Source of the DNA: an uncultured Lachnospiraceae bacterium
GTDB lineage: Bacteria > Bacillota > Clostridia > Lachnospirales > Lachnospiraceae
Direction of reading: 5' to 3'
DNA: 64,000 nt
Assembly (NCBI GenBank): GCA_910587305.1
Contig: CAJUKV010000008.1
Coordinates: forward strand, 1-64,000
The position numbers and the translations under genes are program-made. Within the stretch, counting starts at the first letter, position 1. Each line of letters begins with the position of its first letter. Below, piece after piece: positions 8,168 to 17,691 of this stretch. The notes below the pieces were generated by a model. The model worked only from the letters and a program-made list of their open reading frames with translations. It ran no database searches and was not told where the DNA came from.

Positions 8168-8794
8168 TCAAATCAAATCCAAATTCAGATTTTCACCGCC
8201 GCCGTTTCCACTCTCTACCGTATTTCCCAGATCTTCTCCTAAATACTCGTCTGCCTCAGGCGGGTTTAATTCCACTCGATTAGCGTTCACCACATCGCTG
8301 TAATGATTTAATGTACCAATAAAACTTTCATAATGCTCCCTGGTAGTGCGCATAGTCTGACTCATAAGCGTCTCTATATTTGCAAGAATGTCATCCGTAT
8401 ACTGCATGGCTGCCATCCGCATGCCGTTGGCCTCCATAGTCGCATTATCTAAAATTTCCTGGGCCTGCTGGGTGGCCATTTTTACAACCTCATTGGCCTG
8501 GGCGTATGCCTGCTGCATAATCTCATGTTCATTGATCAGCTCATTGGTATGAATGGTTGCCTCATTGACCAATGCTTCCGCCTTGGCGCGGGCATCATTT
8601 AAAATAGCCTCCTTATTGCTGATAATCTTTTGATACCTCTTTATCTCATCGGGTGTTTTCATACGCAGCTCTCTTAGGAGTTCATCGATCTCCTCCTTAT
8701 TTACAATAATCTTGCTGTTAGAGAGAGGCTGGTATTTACAGCCGTCAATGTACTCTTCTATTTCATCAATTAACTGTTCGATTCTGCTGCTCAT
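8168..8794 (-). CDS. Coiled-coil protein, V-ATPase subunit H/DivIVA-like
   Basis: 208 aa, mostly predicted helical, with a long Ala/Gln/Glu-rich heptad region (about 45-160) resembling the coiled coils that databases name vacuolar ATPase subunit H-like or DivIVA-like. The N-terminus MSSRIEQLIDEIEEYIDGC is typical of a small Clostridia family found next to coaD. The Asp/Gly/Asn-rich C-terminal 40 residues look disordered. No enzymatic motif is present. ATG is preceded by CGAGG. It is 14 nt from coaD and surely co-transcribed. A structural or division-linked role is inference. Confidence 0.75.
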   Translation of the reverse strand: MSSRIEQLIDEIEEYIDGCKYQPLSNSKIIVNKEEIDELLRELRMKTPDEIKRYQKIISNKEAILNDARAKAEALVNEATIHTNELINEHEIMQQAYAQANEVVKMATQQAQEILDNATMEANGMRMAAMQYTDDILANIETLMSQTMRTTREHYESFIGTLNHYSDVVNANRVELNPPEADEYLGEDLGNTVESGNGGGENLNLDLI

Positions 8795-8808
8795 ACACTT
8801 TCCTCGCT

Positions 8809-9300
8809 TTATTTTTTGTCAAACCCGAATTTCTGGTATACGAGATTTGCTACAAAGTCAGGCACACACATGGAGATATCCCCGTTAAAGCTTGCAATTT
8901 CCTTTACACTTGAGGAACTTAAATACGCATATTCCAAACTGGTCGTTAAAAAAATCGTATCTAACGATCCCTTTGAGAGCTTTACATTGGTTTGGGCATT
9001 TTGAAGCTCATATTCAAAGTCGGTGATAGCGCGCAGCCCCCTGATCACCACATGAATGTCCCTTGACCTGGCATAATCCACCAAAAGTCCGCTGAATGAT
9101 TCCACCTTTACATTCGGAATATCCTTCACTACTTCCTGTAATATCTTAACACGTTCCTCCACGGAAAACAATGGAGTCTTTAGCTTATTGTTCAAAACGC
9201 TGACTGTTAATTCATCGAATATTTTCGCAGCTCTCTTAATCACATCCAAATGTCCATAGGTAACCGGATCAAAACTTCCCGGATAAATTGCTGTTTTCAT
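8809..9300 (-). CDS. coaD: Phosphopantetheine adenylyltransferase
   Basis: Transfers AMP from ATP to 4'-phosphopantetheine, the fourth step of coenzyme A synthesis. The nucleotidyltransferase signature is clear: YPGSFDPVTYGHLDVI at the start and SSSSVKEIASFNGD later, which is the family's ISSSxVRE block. Length about 163 aa is standard. Two consecutive ATGs occur; the second (9300) is chosen because GGAGG then lies 6 nt upstream. It sits between rsmD and the coiled-coil gene, a common Firmicute order. Confidence 0.97.
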   Translation of the reverse strand: MKTAIYPGSFDPVTYGHLDVIKRAAKIFDELTVSVLNNKLKTPLFSVEERVKILQEVVKDIPNVKVESFSGLLVDYARSRDIHVVIRGLRAITDFEYELQNAQTNVKLSKGSLDTIFLTTSLEYAYLSSSSVKEIASFNGDISMCVPDFVANLVYQKFGFDKK

Positions 9301-9414
9301 CATAATCCTCCATTTTTTGCCGCCTGCAATATAAGATATATAGGTATTACTTCTATTGCAAAAGTATCTGCTGTGTCCTAAATTGCAACAGTTCAGCCTT
9401 GCCGAATGGTTACT

Positions 9415-9963
9415 TTAAACTTTCTTTATAAAAACATGCTTGTTTGTCTTATATACCTTTTCCTTCACAATCTCATAGCCCTGTCCCGCCAGGAAATCCG
9501 ATTTAGTATCTTTTTCCGCTTCTAGTATAATCAACGTATTTTCTGTCACATAAGGCTGCCTTAAAAGCAAATTAAAAACCTCCTCCTCATACCCGGCATG
9601 ATAAGGCGGATCGATAAACACAAAATCCACCTCTTTTTCATGTATCATGGAAAGAGCGGTAAATACATCCTGTTTCAGAAGTGTAGCATTATTGGAAAAT
9701 TTTGTAAAGGCAAGATTTTCCTCTATACAGGAAATCGCCTCCCGGCCATTTTCCACAAAATAAGCGTAAGAAGCGCCTCTGCTTAGGGCTTCAATACCAA
9801 CTCCGCCGCTTCCCGCAAACAAATCCACAAAAATGCACCCGGGAATATCCCACTGTATGATATTGAACAAAGTTTCTTTGATCCGGTCCGTTGTGGGCCT
9901 GGTACCCGGTCCATTTGGCGTTTTCAGCTGCAGGCTTCTTGCTCTTCCGGCTATCACTCGCAT
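9415..9963 (-). CDS. rsmD: 16S rRNA (guanine966-N2)-methyltransferase
   Basis: SAM-dependent methylation of G966 in 16S rRNA. MRVIAGRARS at the start, RPTTDRIKETLFN, the SAM-binding loop DLFAGSGGVGIEALSRGA and the catalytic DPPY motif (FIDPPYHAGY) are all present. 182 aa, normal. AAAGGA lies about 9 nt before the ATG. It is followed by coaD after about 110 nt, a near-universal pairing. Confidence 0.96.
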   Translation of the reverse strand: MRVIAGRARSLQLKTPNGPGTRPTTDRIKETLFNIIQWDIPGCIFVDLFAGSGGVGIEALSRGASYAYFVENGREAISCIEENLAFTKFSNNATLLKQDVFTALSMIHEKEVDFVFIDPPYHAGYEEEVFNLLLRQPYVTENTLIILEAEKDTKSDFLAGQGYEIVKEKVYKTNKHVFIKKV

Positions 9964-9996
9964 TTGTTTTTATCCTTTCTTTACGCTAACCCAATC

Positions 9997-12234
9997 CTAA
10001 ACTCTTACTTTGGTTCCCCTTCCGTCTCTCTTGGCCGTCTTTAATTTACTCAAATCAAACGGCTTATCCTTGTATGAAACCGTTTCCTCCATACCCTCTC
10101 CCGTATAATATACCTGTTCCACGTAATCCTTACCGGTAAGCTTCATTCCCCGCACGCCAATGGCATTCTTCTTTTTTTCCGGTATTTCCTCCAGGTCAAA
10201 CTTAAGGAAATATCCTTCGGCGCTCTGCAAAACAATCTGCTTTTGCCTGTCTAAGACGGCAACGCTTACCACCTCGTCCCCTTCCGTCAGCTTGGTTGCC
10301 GCCACCGTTCTCTTTGCAACGTCAAACTCGCCGCCGTCCACAATCTTCATCATGGCAAGCTTCGTCACAAACACCATCCGGTAAAGATTTAAGCTGGTCT
10401 GACTTGCCGCGGCTACCACAAACTCTTTTTCCCCGTTAAAATTGCTGATATTATCAATGGGAACCCCCTTGTCCCTGAATCTGCCGTGGGGAATATCCAT
10501 AACCTTTACGGTGTGAAGCTGGCCCGTATTGGTAAAAATACATACCTTACCCGTATTTTTGCAGGGGAAAACATACTTATTTTCGGCATCCGCCGCCTCC
10601 TTATTTCTCTCGTAGGCGGCGAAGTCAATGGTTTTGGCATACCCAAAGCGGTCCATCAGGAAGATGACCTCCGCTTCTTCCACTTTCTTTTCCACATAAA
10701 CGGCTTCCGCAACATTTTCAATTTTGGTTTTTCTGGGCACTGCGTATGCTTTCTTTATCTGATCCAGTTCGTTGATGATCACCTGGGCCATGGAATCCCG
10801 TCTGTCCAGAATATCCTCATAGCGGTAAATATTCGCCATAGTCTCCTCATGCTCATGGATCAGGGCCTCTAGCTCTAAGCCGATTAATTTGTAAAGGCGC
10901 ATTTCCAGTATGGCGTTTGCCTGCTTTTCCGTAAACTGAAGCTGGGCCGCCATCACTTTGGACTCTCGAGAGCGGAACCGGATGCCTTCCGTTTTCCCTT
11001 CCACCAGACAAGCCTTGGCCATATTCCTGTCTTTGGAGCCCCGAAGAATCTCAATGACCAAATCTATGACATTACAGGCTTTGATAAGCCCCTCCTGAAT
11101 CTCCTTCCGTTCCCTTTCCTTCGCGAGAAGATTGGTATATTTTCTGGTGGCGGATGCAAACTGAAACGCCACATTGTGCTGAATAATCTGCTTTAGCCCC
11201 ATAACCTCCGGCCTGCCGTCCGCAATGGCAAGCATATTGACGCCAAAGGTGTCCTCCAGCCTTGTTTTTTTGTAGAGCATATTGATAAAATTGTCCACAT
11301 CCGCATCTTTTTTCAGCTCAATAACAATCCGAATCCCCTCTTTGGAAGACTGATTGGAGATATCAACGATATCTTGGGTTTTTTTGGTCTCGGAAAGGGC
11401 GGCCACATCCATCAAAAATTTGGAAATGTTTGTGCCAATCATAGGATAAGGGATTTCGCTGATTACCACGTTTACCCTTCCGGCTTTTCCTTTTTCCACA
11501 TCCACCTTTCCCCGGACCTTGATTTTCCCGGTTCCCGTCCTGTAAATTTCCAAAAGCTCGTCTTTATTTGTCACAATGCCGCCTGTGGGAAAATCGGGCC
11601 CCTTTATGTACCGCATGAGACCTTCCGTGGTAATACTTTCATCCAGCATGTACGCCTTTACGGCCTGTGCCACTTCCCCTAAATTGTGAGGCGGAATGCT
11701 GGTCGCCATACCCACCGCAATTCCCTCCGAGCCATTTACAAGAAGATTTGGAAATTTTGCAGGCAGAACCTCCGGCTCCTTTTCCGTTTCATCAAAATTT
11801 GGAATAAAGTCCACCACATCCTTATCCAAATCCGACAAAAAAGCTTCCTGGGTAACCTTCTCAAGCCGCGCCTCCGTATAACGCATAGCGGCGGCGCCGT
11901 CCCCCTCAATATTGCCAAAATTCCCATGACCGTCTATGAGCGGAAGCCCCTTCTTAAAATCCTGTGTCATCACCACAAGCGCTTCATAAATAGAGCTGTC
12001 GCCATGAGGATGATACTTACCCATAGTATCCCCCACAATACGCGCGCTTTTCCTGTATGGCCTGTCATACCGGATCCCCAGCTCATGCATATCATACAAA
12101 ACCCGCCTCTGCACCGGCTTAAGCCCGTCCCGCGCATCCGGCAGCGCCCGCGCAATAATAACGCTCATGGCATAATCTATATAAGATTTCTGCATCACCT
12201 CAGAATACTCAGTTTTAATAATCTTTTCTTCCAT
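9997..12234 (-). CDS. parC: DNA topoisomerase IV subunit A (type IIA, ParC-like)
   Basis: Cleaves and rejoins DNA in the second type IIA topoisomerase. About 745 aa when started at MEEKIIKTEYSEV. QKSYIDYAMSVIIARALPD opens the winged-helix domain, and the catalytic Tyr is residue 119 in AAAMRYTE. The quinolone-determining region reads HPHGDSSIYEA with Ser80 and Glu84, the wild-type ParC residues. I see no GyrA box (QRRGGKG-type), which argues for topoisomerase IV over gyrase. Upstream in-frame codons lie in repeat R4 and were not used. parE is upstream across a 344-nt gap that holds R4 and R5. Confidence 0.88.
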   Translation of the reverse strand: MEEKIIKTEYSEVMQKSYIDYAMSVIIARALPDARDGLKPVQRRVLYDMHELGIRYDRPYRKSARIVGDTMGKYHPHGDSSIYEALVVMTQDFKKGLPLIDGHGNFGNIEGDGAAAMRYTEARLEKVTQEAFLSDLDKDVVDFIPNFDETEKEPEVLPAKFPNLLVNGSEGIAVGMATSIPPHNLGEVAQAVKAYMLDESITTEGLMRYIKGPDFPTGGIVTNKDELLEIYRTGTGKIKVRGKVDVEKGKAGRVNVVISEIPYPMIGTNISKFLMDVAALSETKKTQDIVDISNQSSKEGIRIVIELKKDADVDNFINMLYKKTRLEDTFGVNMLAIADGRPEVMGLKQIIQHNVAFQFASATRKYTNLLAKERERKEIQEGLIKACNVIDLVIEILRGSKDRNMAKACLVEGKTEGIRFRSRESKVMAAQLQFTEKQANAILEMRLYKLIGLELEALIHEHEETMANIYRYEDILDRRDSMAQVIINELDQIKKAYAVPRKTKIENVAEAVYVEKKVEEAEVIFLMDRFGYAKTIDFAAYERNKEAADAENKYVFPCKNTGKVCIFTNTGQLHTVKVMDIPHGRFRDKGVPIDNISNFNGEKEFVVAAASQTSLNLYRMVFVTKLAMMKIVDGGEFDVAKRTVAATKLTEGDEVVSVAVLDRQKQIVLQSAEGYFLKFDLEEIPEKKKNAIGVRGMKLTGKDYVEQVYYTGEGMEETVSYKDKPFDLSKLKTAKRDGRGTKVRV

Positions 12235-12266
12235 ATACCTCACCAAACCTCTTACCATATACCTAA

Positions 12267-12325
12267 CCCGGATAAACCGGAACCAAAATATTGCCATTTT
12301 GCGCAAAATTTCGTTGTTAAGTGCC
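12267..12325. repeat. Short interspersed repeat R4, copy 1
   Basis: About 59 bp, near-identical to 39983-40041 (CCCGGATAAA, then CCAAAAT, TTGCCATT and CGCAAAATTTCGTTGTTA). It lies just upstream of parC, as the other copy lies just upstream of trmD. It contains a small CCGG/CCGG hairpin and an ATTTTGCGCAAAAT palindrome. Confidence 0.7.
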
Positions 12326-12355
12326 TAAATAATGGAATCTTCGTAACCTTACCTG

Positions 12356-12550
12356 AATATTCTGCAAATATATTCTGCGAAAAGCCTTATGCACCATGGA
12401 AACTAAAACAAACAAACGCTGTCTCGCTTCGCAAGCCAGCTTATTGTCATAGAAGACAGGCGAGCCTCTGCTCGACTGGCTTCTGCATTACTGGGTTTGT
12501 TGGAATGCCTGGTGCAACAGGCTTTGAGTAGAATATATTGGCAGAATATT
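12356..12550. repeat. Long nested palindrome R5
   Basis: 195-bp imperfect foldback in the parE-parC gap. Outer arms pair AATATTCTGC (12356-12365) with GCAGAATATT (12541-12550) and AATATATTCT with AGAATATATT; further in AAGCCT/AGGCTT, GCACC/GGTGC and AACAAAC/GTTTGTT pair. The core stem 12452-12483 is GAAG-a-CAG-g-CGAGC with loop CTCT, having two purine-purine mismatches. No coding content. It could be a MITE-like element or a structured RNA; a single copy is seen here. Confidence 0.65.
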
Positions 12551-12578
12551 CTTCACAACCTACGCAAATATCCATCCA

Positions 12579-14498
12579 TCAAACATCCAACTCCGCATCG
12601 GTAGCATGCTCATAAATAAAAGCTTTCCTGGGCGGCACATCCGATCCCATCAGCATTTCCGTCACCTCGGACGCCATCCGCGCATCCTCTATCTCAACCA
12701 GCTTTAAAATCCTTGTTTCCGGATTTAAAGTGGTCTCCCACAGCTGGGAGGCGTCCATCTCTCCAAGCCCCTTATACCTCTGCAGGGTAAAAGGCCCCTT
12801 ATGCCGTTTTCTGTACCGTTCTAAGGCCTTGTCGTCATACAGGTATTCTTCCTTCCCCCTCGAGGGCATGGCTTTATACAAAGGCGGCATGGCGATATAC
12901 ACATGTCCCTCATAAATCAGCTCAGGCATGAAACGGTAAAATAAGGTGAGCAGCAAAGTGGAAATATGCGCGCCGTCCACGTCCGCATCCGCCATAATAA
13001 TGATTTTATTATAACGGAGCTTGGAAATATCAAAATCATTTCCATAACCTTCGGAAAACCCGCAGCCAAAGGCGTTAATCATGGTTTTAATTTCCGCATT
13101 TGCCAACACCTTATCAATGCTTGCCTTTTCCACATTTAAAATCTTCCCCCGGATAGGCAGTATAGCCTGAAAAGCGCGGTTCCTTGCGCTTTTCGCGCTT
13201 CCTCCCGCCGAATCTCCCTCCACGATGAAGATTTCACATTTGGAGGCGTCCTTTGACTCGCAGTTGGCAAGCTTCCCATTCGAATCAAAGGAAAACTTCT
13301 GCCTGGTCAGCATGTTGGTCTTCGCCTTTTCCTCCGTTTTCCTGATTTTAGCCGCCTTTTCCGCACAACCTATGATATTTTTAAGCGTTTCCAGATTCCG
13401 GTCGAAATAACGCACCAACTCGTCGCCTGTCACCTTGGAAACCACTTTGGACGCATCCTGATTATCTAACTTGGTTTTCGTCTGTCCCTCGAACCTTGGA
13501 TCCGGATGCTTAATGGAAATCACCGCCGTCATGCCGTTGCGCACATCCGCTCCGGTAAAGTTTGCGTCCTTTTCCTTTAATATATTTAACTCCCTTGCAT
13601 AACTGTTGATGATATTTGTAAAGGAAGCCTTAAAGCCGGTTAAGTGGGTGCCTCCCTCGGAATTGTAGATATTGTTGCAAAATCCCAGTACATTCTCATG
13701 AAATTCATTGATATACTGGAAAGCGCCCTCCACGGAAATGCCTTCGTTTTCCCCTTTAAAATAAATCACATCGCAGACGGGTTCCTTGGATTTGTTCATA
13801 TCCCTGATAAAGCCTATGATACCATCCGGCTCATGGTATGTAACCTGTTCCGCTTCTTCTTTTCGTTTATCCTCAAAAATTATGGTAAGGGCGGGATTCA
13901 AGTAAGCGGTCTCGTGCATCCTGCTTTTGATTTCGTCCTCTTTAAACCGTGTTTTGTCAAAAATGGTATCGTCGGGAAGAAAATTTATTTTCGTTCCGGT
14001 TCCTTTCGCCTTCCCCACCACAGGCAAGAGGCCGTCCTTCAGTTCTACCATGGGATTTCCCCGTTCGTACCTGTCCTCATAGATAAATCCGCCATTTTTC
14101 ACCTGCACGGTTAAATAAGTAGAAAGAGCGTTCACAACGGAGGAGCCAACCCCATGAAGGCCGCCGCTGGTTTTGTAAGCGGAATCATCAAATTTGCCCC
14201 CCGCATGTAAGGTGGTAAAAACTAACCTCTCTGCGCTGACCCCTTTTTCATGCATTCCCACGGGGATACCGCGGCCGTTGTCCTGTATGGTTGCGGAACC
14301 GTCCGCCTCAAGCGTCACCTGTATGGTATCGCAGTATCCTGCCAGATGTTCGTCCACCGCATTATCCACAATTTCATAAATCAGATGATTTAAGCCCCTG
14401 GTGGAGACGCTTCCGATGTACATTCCCGGCCTTCTCCTGACCGCCTCAAGCCCTTCCAGCACAGTGATGCTGGATGCATCATAAACCGTTTTTGCCAT
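12579..14498 (-). CDS. parE: DNA topoisomerase IV subunit B (ParE-like)
   Basis: ATPase subunit of the type IIA topoisomerase. The GHKL ATP-binding fold shows YEIVDNAVDEHLAGYCD, DNGRGIPVG and GLHGVGSSVVNALS; QTKTKLDN marks the transducer; the TOPRIM domain shows EGDSAGGSAKSAR and MADADVDGAHI. 639 aa is usual for ParE or for GyrB without the insertion. AGAGG stands about 10 nt before the ATG. With parC downstream it forms the second topoisomerase pair; assignment as topo IV and not gyrase rests on the partner lacking a GyrA box. Confidence 0.88.
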   Translation of the reverse strand: MAKTVYDASSITVLEGLEAVRRRPGMYIGSVSTRGLNHLIYEIVDNAVDEHLAGYCDTIQVTLEADGSATIQDNGRGIPVGMHEKGVSAERLVFTTLHAGGKFDDSAYKTSGGLHGVGSSVVNALSTYLTVQVKNGGFIYEDRYERGNPMVELKDGLLPVVGKAKGTGTKINFLPDDTIFDKTRFKEDEIKSRMHETAYLNPALTIIFEDKRKEEAEQVTYHEPDGIIGFIRDMNKSKEPVCDVIYFKGENEGISVEGAFQYINEFHENVLGFCNNIYNSEGGTHLTGFKASFTNIINSYARELNILKEKDANFTGADVRNGMTAVISIKHPDPRFEGQTKTKLDNQDASKVVSKVTGDELVRYFDRNLETLKNIIGCAEKAAKIRKTEEKAKTNMLTRQKFSFDSNGKLANCESKDASKCEIFIVEGDSAGGSAKSARNRAFQAILPIRGKILNVEKASIDKVLANAEIKTMINAFGCGFSEGYGNDFDISKLRYNKIIIMADADVDGAHISTLLLTLFYRFMPELIYEGHVYIAMPPLYKAMPSRGKEEYLYDDKALERYRKRHKGPFTLQRYKGLGEMDASQLWETTLNPETRILKLVEIEDARMASEVTEMLMGSDVPPRKAFIYEHATDAELDV

Positions 14499-14538
14499 TT
14501 ACTACCGACCTCTTTCTATCATGATAGAATATTTTTCT

Positions 14539-15405
14539 TCACACTATTTTTTTACAGCATGCAATCGCCAGGGAGCCCGGCCCGATATGGCAGGCTACGC
14601 TCAAAGATAAAGGAGATATCACAATATCAAAGCCCGGGAATTCCTTTAATAATTCCTCCTTAAGCTGCACCGCAGCCTCCTCGTTCTTTGTATGGGCGAT
14701 TTCCAGCCAGATATTATCTGCCTTAGCCCCTCCAAACCTGTTTTCCATATCTGTCCTTATGGCGTTTATCATAATGGATTTCCCCTGATTGGACGTTCTT
14801 GCCTTTGCAAACGCATCCAATTTATCCCCCTGAATCTGTAACACAGGTTTTAATCTTAACATAGTGCCGATAGCCGCGGCGGCCGGCGTAATCCTTCCGC
14901 CCTTTTTCAGGTAATACAACGTATCCAGCATAATATAGATACTGGAATTGTATTTATCTTTTTCAAGAAAATCCTTAATTTCGGCGGCGTTCATCTCCCG
15001 CTTTGCAAGCAGCATCGCATCCAATACGGACTGCCTTTGGGTAACGGAAATTCTCTGGTTGTTTACCACCTGCACCTTCCCGTCAAATTCCTCCGAAAGC
15101 ATAAGGGCGCTCTGACAGGAACCGGAAAGACCACTGCTCATGGGAATATATACGATCTCCTCATATTCTTTCAAGATTTCCTTCCAAAAATTCATCACCG
15201 ACTCAGGAGATGGCTGACTGGTCACCACGTTGGCGCCGCCTTTTAATTTCTCGTAAAATTCTTCCTGGGTAAGGGTAATATCTTCAAAAAAGGTCTCCTC
15301 ATCAATCATAAAGGGCATTGGAAGCACCGAAATGCCAAGCTCCTTAGCCTCCGTTTGGGTAATGCCGCTGTTTGAATCTGTAGCTACTGCAACTCTGGTA
15401 CTCAA
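14539..15405 (-). CDS. DegV-family fatty-acid-binding protein
   Basis: DegV/FakB-type protein that binds a fatty acid and presents it to the kinase FakA. VAVATDSNSGIT at the start, VVTSQPSP and YIPMSSGLSGSCQSA are family signatures, and GPGSLAIAC near the end closes the lipid-binding fold. I favour the TTG at 15405 (GGTGG 5 nt upstream, protein beginning STRVAVATDSN); the ATG at 15429 has no SD and adds eight residues. About 288 aa. The FakA-like gene lies 2.3 kb away, with recG between. Confidence 0.92.
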   Translation of the reverse strand: MSTRVAVATDSNSGITQTEAKELGISVLPMPFMIDEETFFEDITLTQEEFYEKLKGGANVVTSQPSPESVMNFWKEILKEYEEIVYIPMSSGLSGSCQSALMLSEEFDGKVQVVNNQRISVTQRQSVLDAMLLAKREMNAAEIKDFLEKDKYNSSIYIMLDTLYYLKKGGRITPAAAAIGTMLRLKPVLQIQGDKLDAFAKARTSNQGKSIMINAIRTDMENRFGGAKADNIWLEIAHTKNEEAAVQLKEELLKEFPGFDIVISPLSLSVACHIGPGSLAIACCKKIV

Positions 15406-15496
15406 TCTGTCCACCAATCCTTCCTTCATATTTTCAATTACACATATTATAAAACGTTAAAAAATTTATTTTAAAAAACACAAATATATCATACTT

Positions 15497-17554
15497 TCAG
15501 ATCGATCTAAAGTCAATATCATTTCCTGCATTTTCATTCAAATACCGCTTAAGGGCCGCGTACTTTTCGGTCTCCAACCGCCCATCTTCAAGCAGCTTAT
15601 CCACCGTCATACTTACTTTTTTAATCAATTCCGCATCCTGATAGACATCCGCTATCCGAAATTCCATTGCGCCGCTTTGCCGGATGCCAAATAAGTCGCC
15701 CGGGCCCCTTAGCTTTAAATCCTCCTGTGCAATATAAAAACCGTCGTTGGATTTATTTAAAATCTGCAGCCTTTCCATAGATTCCTTTTTGTCGGAACCG
15801 CTCATAAAGATACAGTAGGACTGCTCTTTCCCCCTGCCAATCCGTCCTCTTAACTGGTGAAGCTGAGCCAGGCCAAACCGCTCCGCATTTTCAATCATCA
15901 TCACCGTCGCATTGGGCACATTGATTCCCACCTCTATGACGGTGGTAGACACAAGCACATGGATATGGCCGGCTCCGAAGGCTTCCATCACCCGTTTTTT
16001 ATCCGCCGGCTTCATTTTCCCGTGAAGCATTTCCACGTGAACATCCACAGGTAATCTGCCCTTTAGCTTTTCGCAGTAATCCACCACATTTTCAAGGCCC
16101 TCCTCTCCTTCCTCGCCGGCTTCCACCATGGGGCAAATCACATATACCTGCCTGCCGCCGCGCACCTGCTTTGTGATAAATTCGTAGGCTTTTTCCCGAT
16201 AGGAAGTCCCCACCACACAGTTTTTCACCGGAAGTCTGTCGGAAGGCAGTTCATCCACCACCGACAAATGCAAATCTCCATACAAAATAATGGCCAGGGT
16301 TCTTGGAATAGGCGTTGCACTCATCACAAGCACATGTGCTTTTCCGCCCTTTTCACTTAAAATTTCCCGCTGTCTTACCCCGAAACGATGCTGCTCGTCG
16401 GTGATCACAAGCGCCAGCTTTTGGTAAGTTACCTTTTCCTGAATGAGCGCATGGGTGCCTATAATGACATTGACTTCCCCCTCCTCAATCTGCCTGTAAA
16501 TCTTTCGTTTGGCCGCCGCCCCCACGGATCCGGTAAGGAGCACCGGTTTGAAGGGAAGACCATATTTTCCGCACATACCGCAAAGCTGCTCAAAATGCTG
16601 GGAAGCCAAAAGTTCCGTAGGCGCCATTAAAGCCCCCTGATAACCGTTGCTTACCGTGAGCAAAAGGCAAAGAAAAGCCAGAATGGTTTTGCCCGAGCCC
16701 ACATCCCCCTGCACCAGCCGGTTCATACATTTGCCGCTTACAAGGTCCGCCTCAAGCTCTCTCCACACCCGCATTTGCGCATCCGTCAGCCTGTAAGGCA
16801 GCGCCTCTAAAAGCCGCCCTGTCCATGCGGTTTCCAGCATAGGATAATCTGTGGAAAGATCCTCATTGTATTCTTTCATCTTCCGGACAGCTAATAGAAA
16901 CAGGAAAATTTCATCAAAGGCCAGCCGTTTCCTCGCCTCAATAAGACTGACCCAATCCTTTGGAAAATGTATCTGGCAGACCGCACCCGCCCTTCCAATC
17001 AGTCCATATTCCTCTCTGATATCTTCCGGCAGATATTCTTCCTCCTCAAAGGCGGATAACGCCTGCGTAACCGCTTTGGCAATGGTCCTGTCCGACAGCC
17101 CTGCCGTAAGGCCGTAGCAAGGCTGAAGACCTCCCATCCGCTCGGCATATTCCTTCCAGGTAAAGATTTTGGGCTGCTCCATGCGATATCCGCCCCGCTC
17201 CGCGCTCACCTTTCCTCTGAACAGATAGGAGCTGCCCGCCGTCAGTTTATTTTTCAGATACGGAGTGTTAAAAAAGGTAAGGGAAACATTGTCCGTGCCG
17301 TCGCTTCCCACTCCCGTGCCGATAACCAGATTTCTCACTTTCTTCCATTTAAAAGAAGCAGGCAAAAAAAGCTCCAAAGTGACAATCTCATCCCCCGCCC
17401 CTTCCGCCGCCTTTACAGGAGGTTTAAAAGCCTGATAGCCTCTGGGATAATGACACAGCAAATCTTCCGTGTTATATATCCCTAATTTATAAAAAAGCTT
17501 TGCCGTTTTCTCCCCGATTCCCTTTAACTTAATAATATCCTCTACATATTTCAT
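15497..17554 (-). CDS. recG: ATP-dependent DNA helicase RecG
   Basis: Superfamily 2 helicase that remodels stalled forks and branched intermediates. The wedge/OB domain is in the first third; the helicase part has Walker A GDVGSGKT, Walker B as DEQHRFG, SATPIPRTL, and QLRGRIGRG as motif VI. About 685 aa. The ATG at 17554 (MKYVEDIIKLKGIG) has GGGGA 6 nt upstream; earlier in-frame ATGs are too close to or before that SD. Upstream lies repeat R2, separating it from fakA. Confidence 0.96.
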   Translation of the reverse strand: MKYVEDIIKLKGIGEKTAKLFYKLGIYNTEDLLCHYPRGYQAFKPPVKAAEGAGDEIVTLELFLPASFKWKKVRNLVIGTGVGSDGTDNVSLTFFNTPYLKNKLTAGSSYLFRGKVSAERGGYRMEQPKIFTWKEYAERMGGLQPCYGLTAGLSDRTIAKAVTQALSAFEEEEYLPEDIREEYGLIGRAGAVCQIHFPKDWVSLIEARKRLAFDEIFLFLLAVRKMKEYNEDLSTDYPMLETAWTGRLLEALPYRLTDAQMRVWRELEADLVSGKCMNRLVQGDVGSGKTILAFLCLLLTVSNGYQGALMAPTELLASQHFEQLCGMCGKYGLPFKPVLLTGSVGAAAKRKIYRQIEEGEVNVIIGTHALIQEKVTYQKLALVITDEQHRFGVRQREILSEKGGKAHVLVMSATPIPRTLAIILYGDLHLSVVDELPSDRLPVKNCVVGTSYREKAYEFITKQVRGGRQVYVICPMVEAGEEGEEGLENVVDYCEKLKGRLPVDVHVEMLHGKMKPADKKRVMEAFGAGHIHVLVSTTVIEVGINVPNATVMMIENAERFGLAQLHQLRGRIGRGKEQSYCIFMSGSDKKESMERLQILNKSNDGFYIAQEDLKLRGPGDLFGIRQSGAMEFRIADVYQDAELIKKVSMTVDKLLEDGRLETEKYAALKRYLNENAGNDIDFRSI

Positions 17555-17600
17555 TGCCATTCCCCATAGCGATAACGCTTCTCGAATCACTTATTACAAT

Positions 17601-17689
17601 CGGGCAGGGAAGATTTTTTTCCCTGCTCGCCGCGCGGCCCGTGCGCCGCTTTAGTGGCATATTTCCGCTGCACGGGCCTGCGCAAAAAT
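17601..17689. repeat. Structured repeat R2, copy at 17.6 kb
   Basis: Two stem-loops: GCAGGGA/TCCCTGC, then GCCCGTGC-GCCGC-TTTA-GTGGC...GCACGGGC with a one-sided bulge containing TTTCC. It matches units at 40.6 kb and 54.7 kb in layout and bulge but with other stem sequences. It lies between the fakA terminator and recG. Confidence 0.75.
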
Positions 17690-17691
17690 AC

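Noticed and set aside
11686..12531. 281-aa plus-strand open frame
   Set aside because: It lies opposite parC and runs into R4 and R5; no family resemblance, low-complexity His/Pro/Arg composition typical of an antisense shadow.
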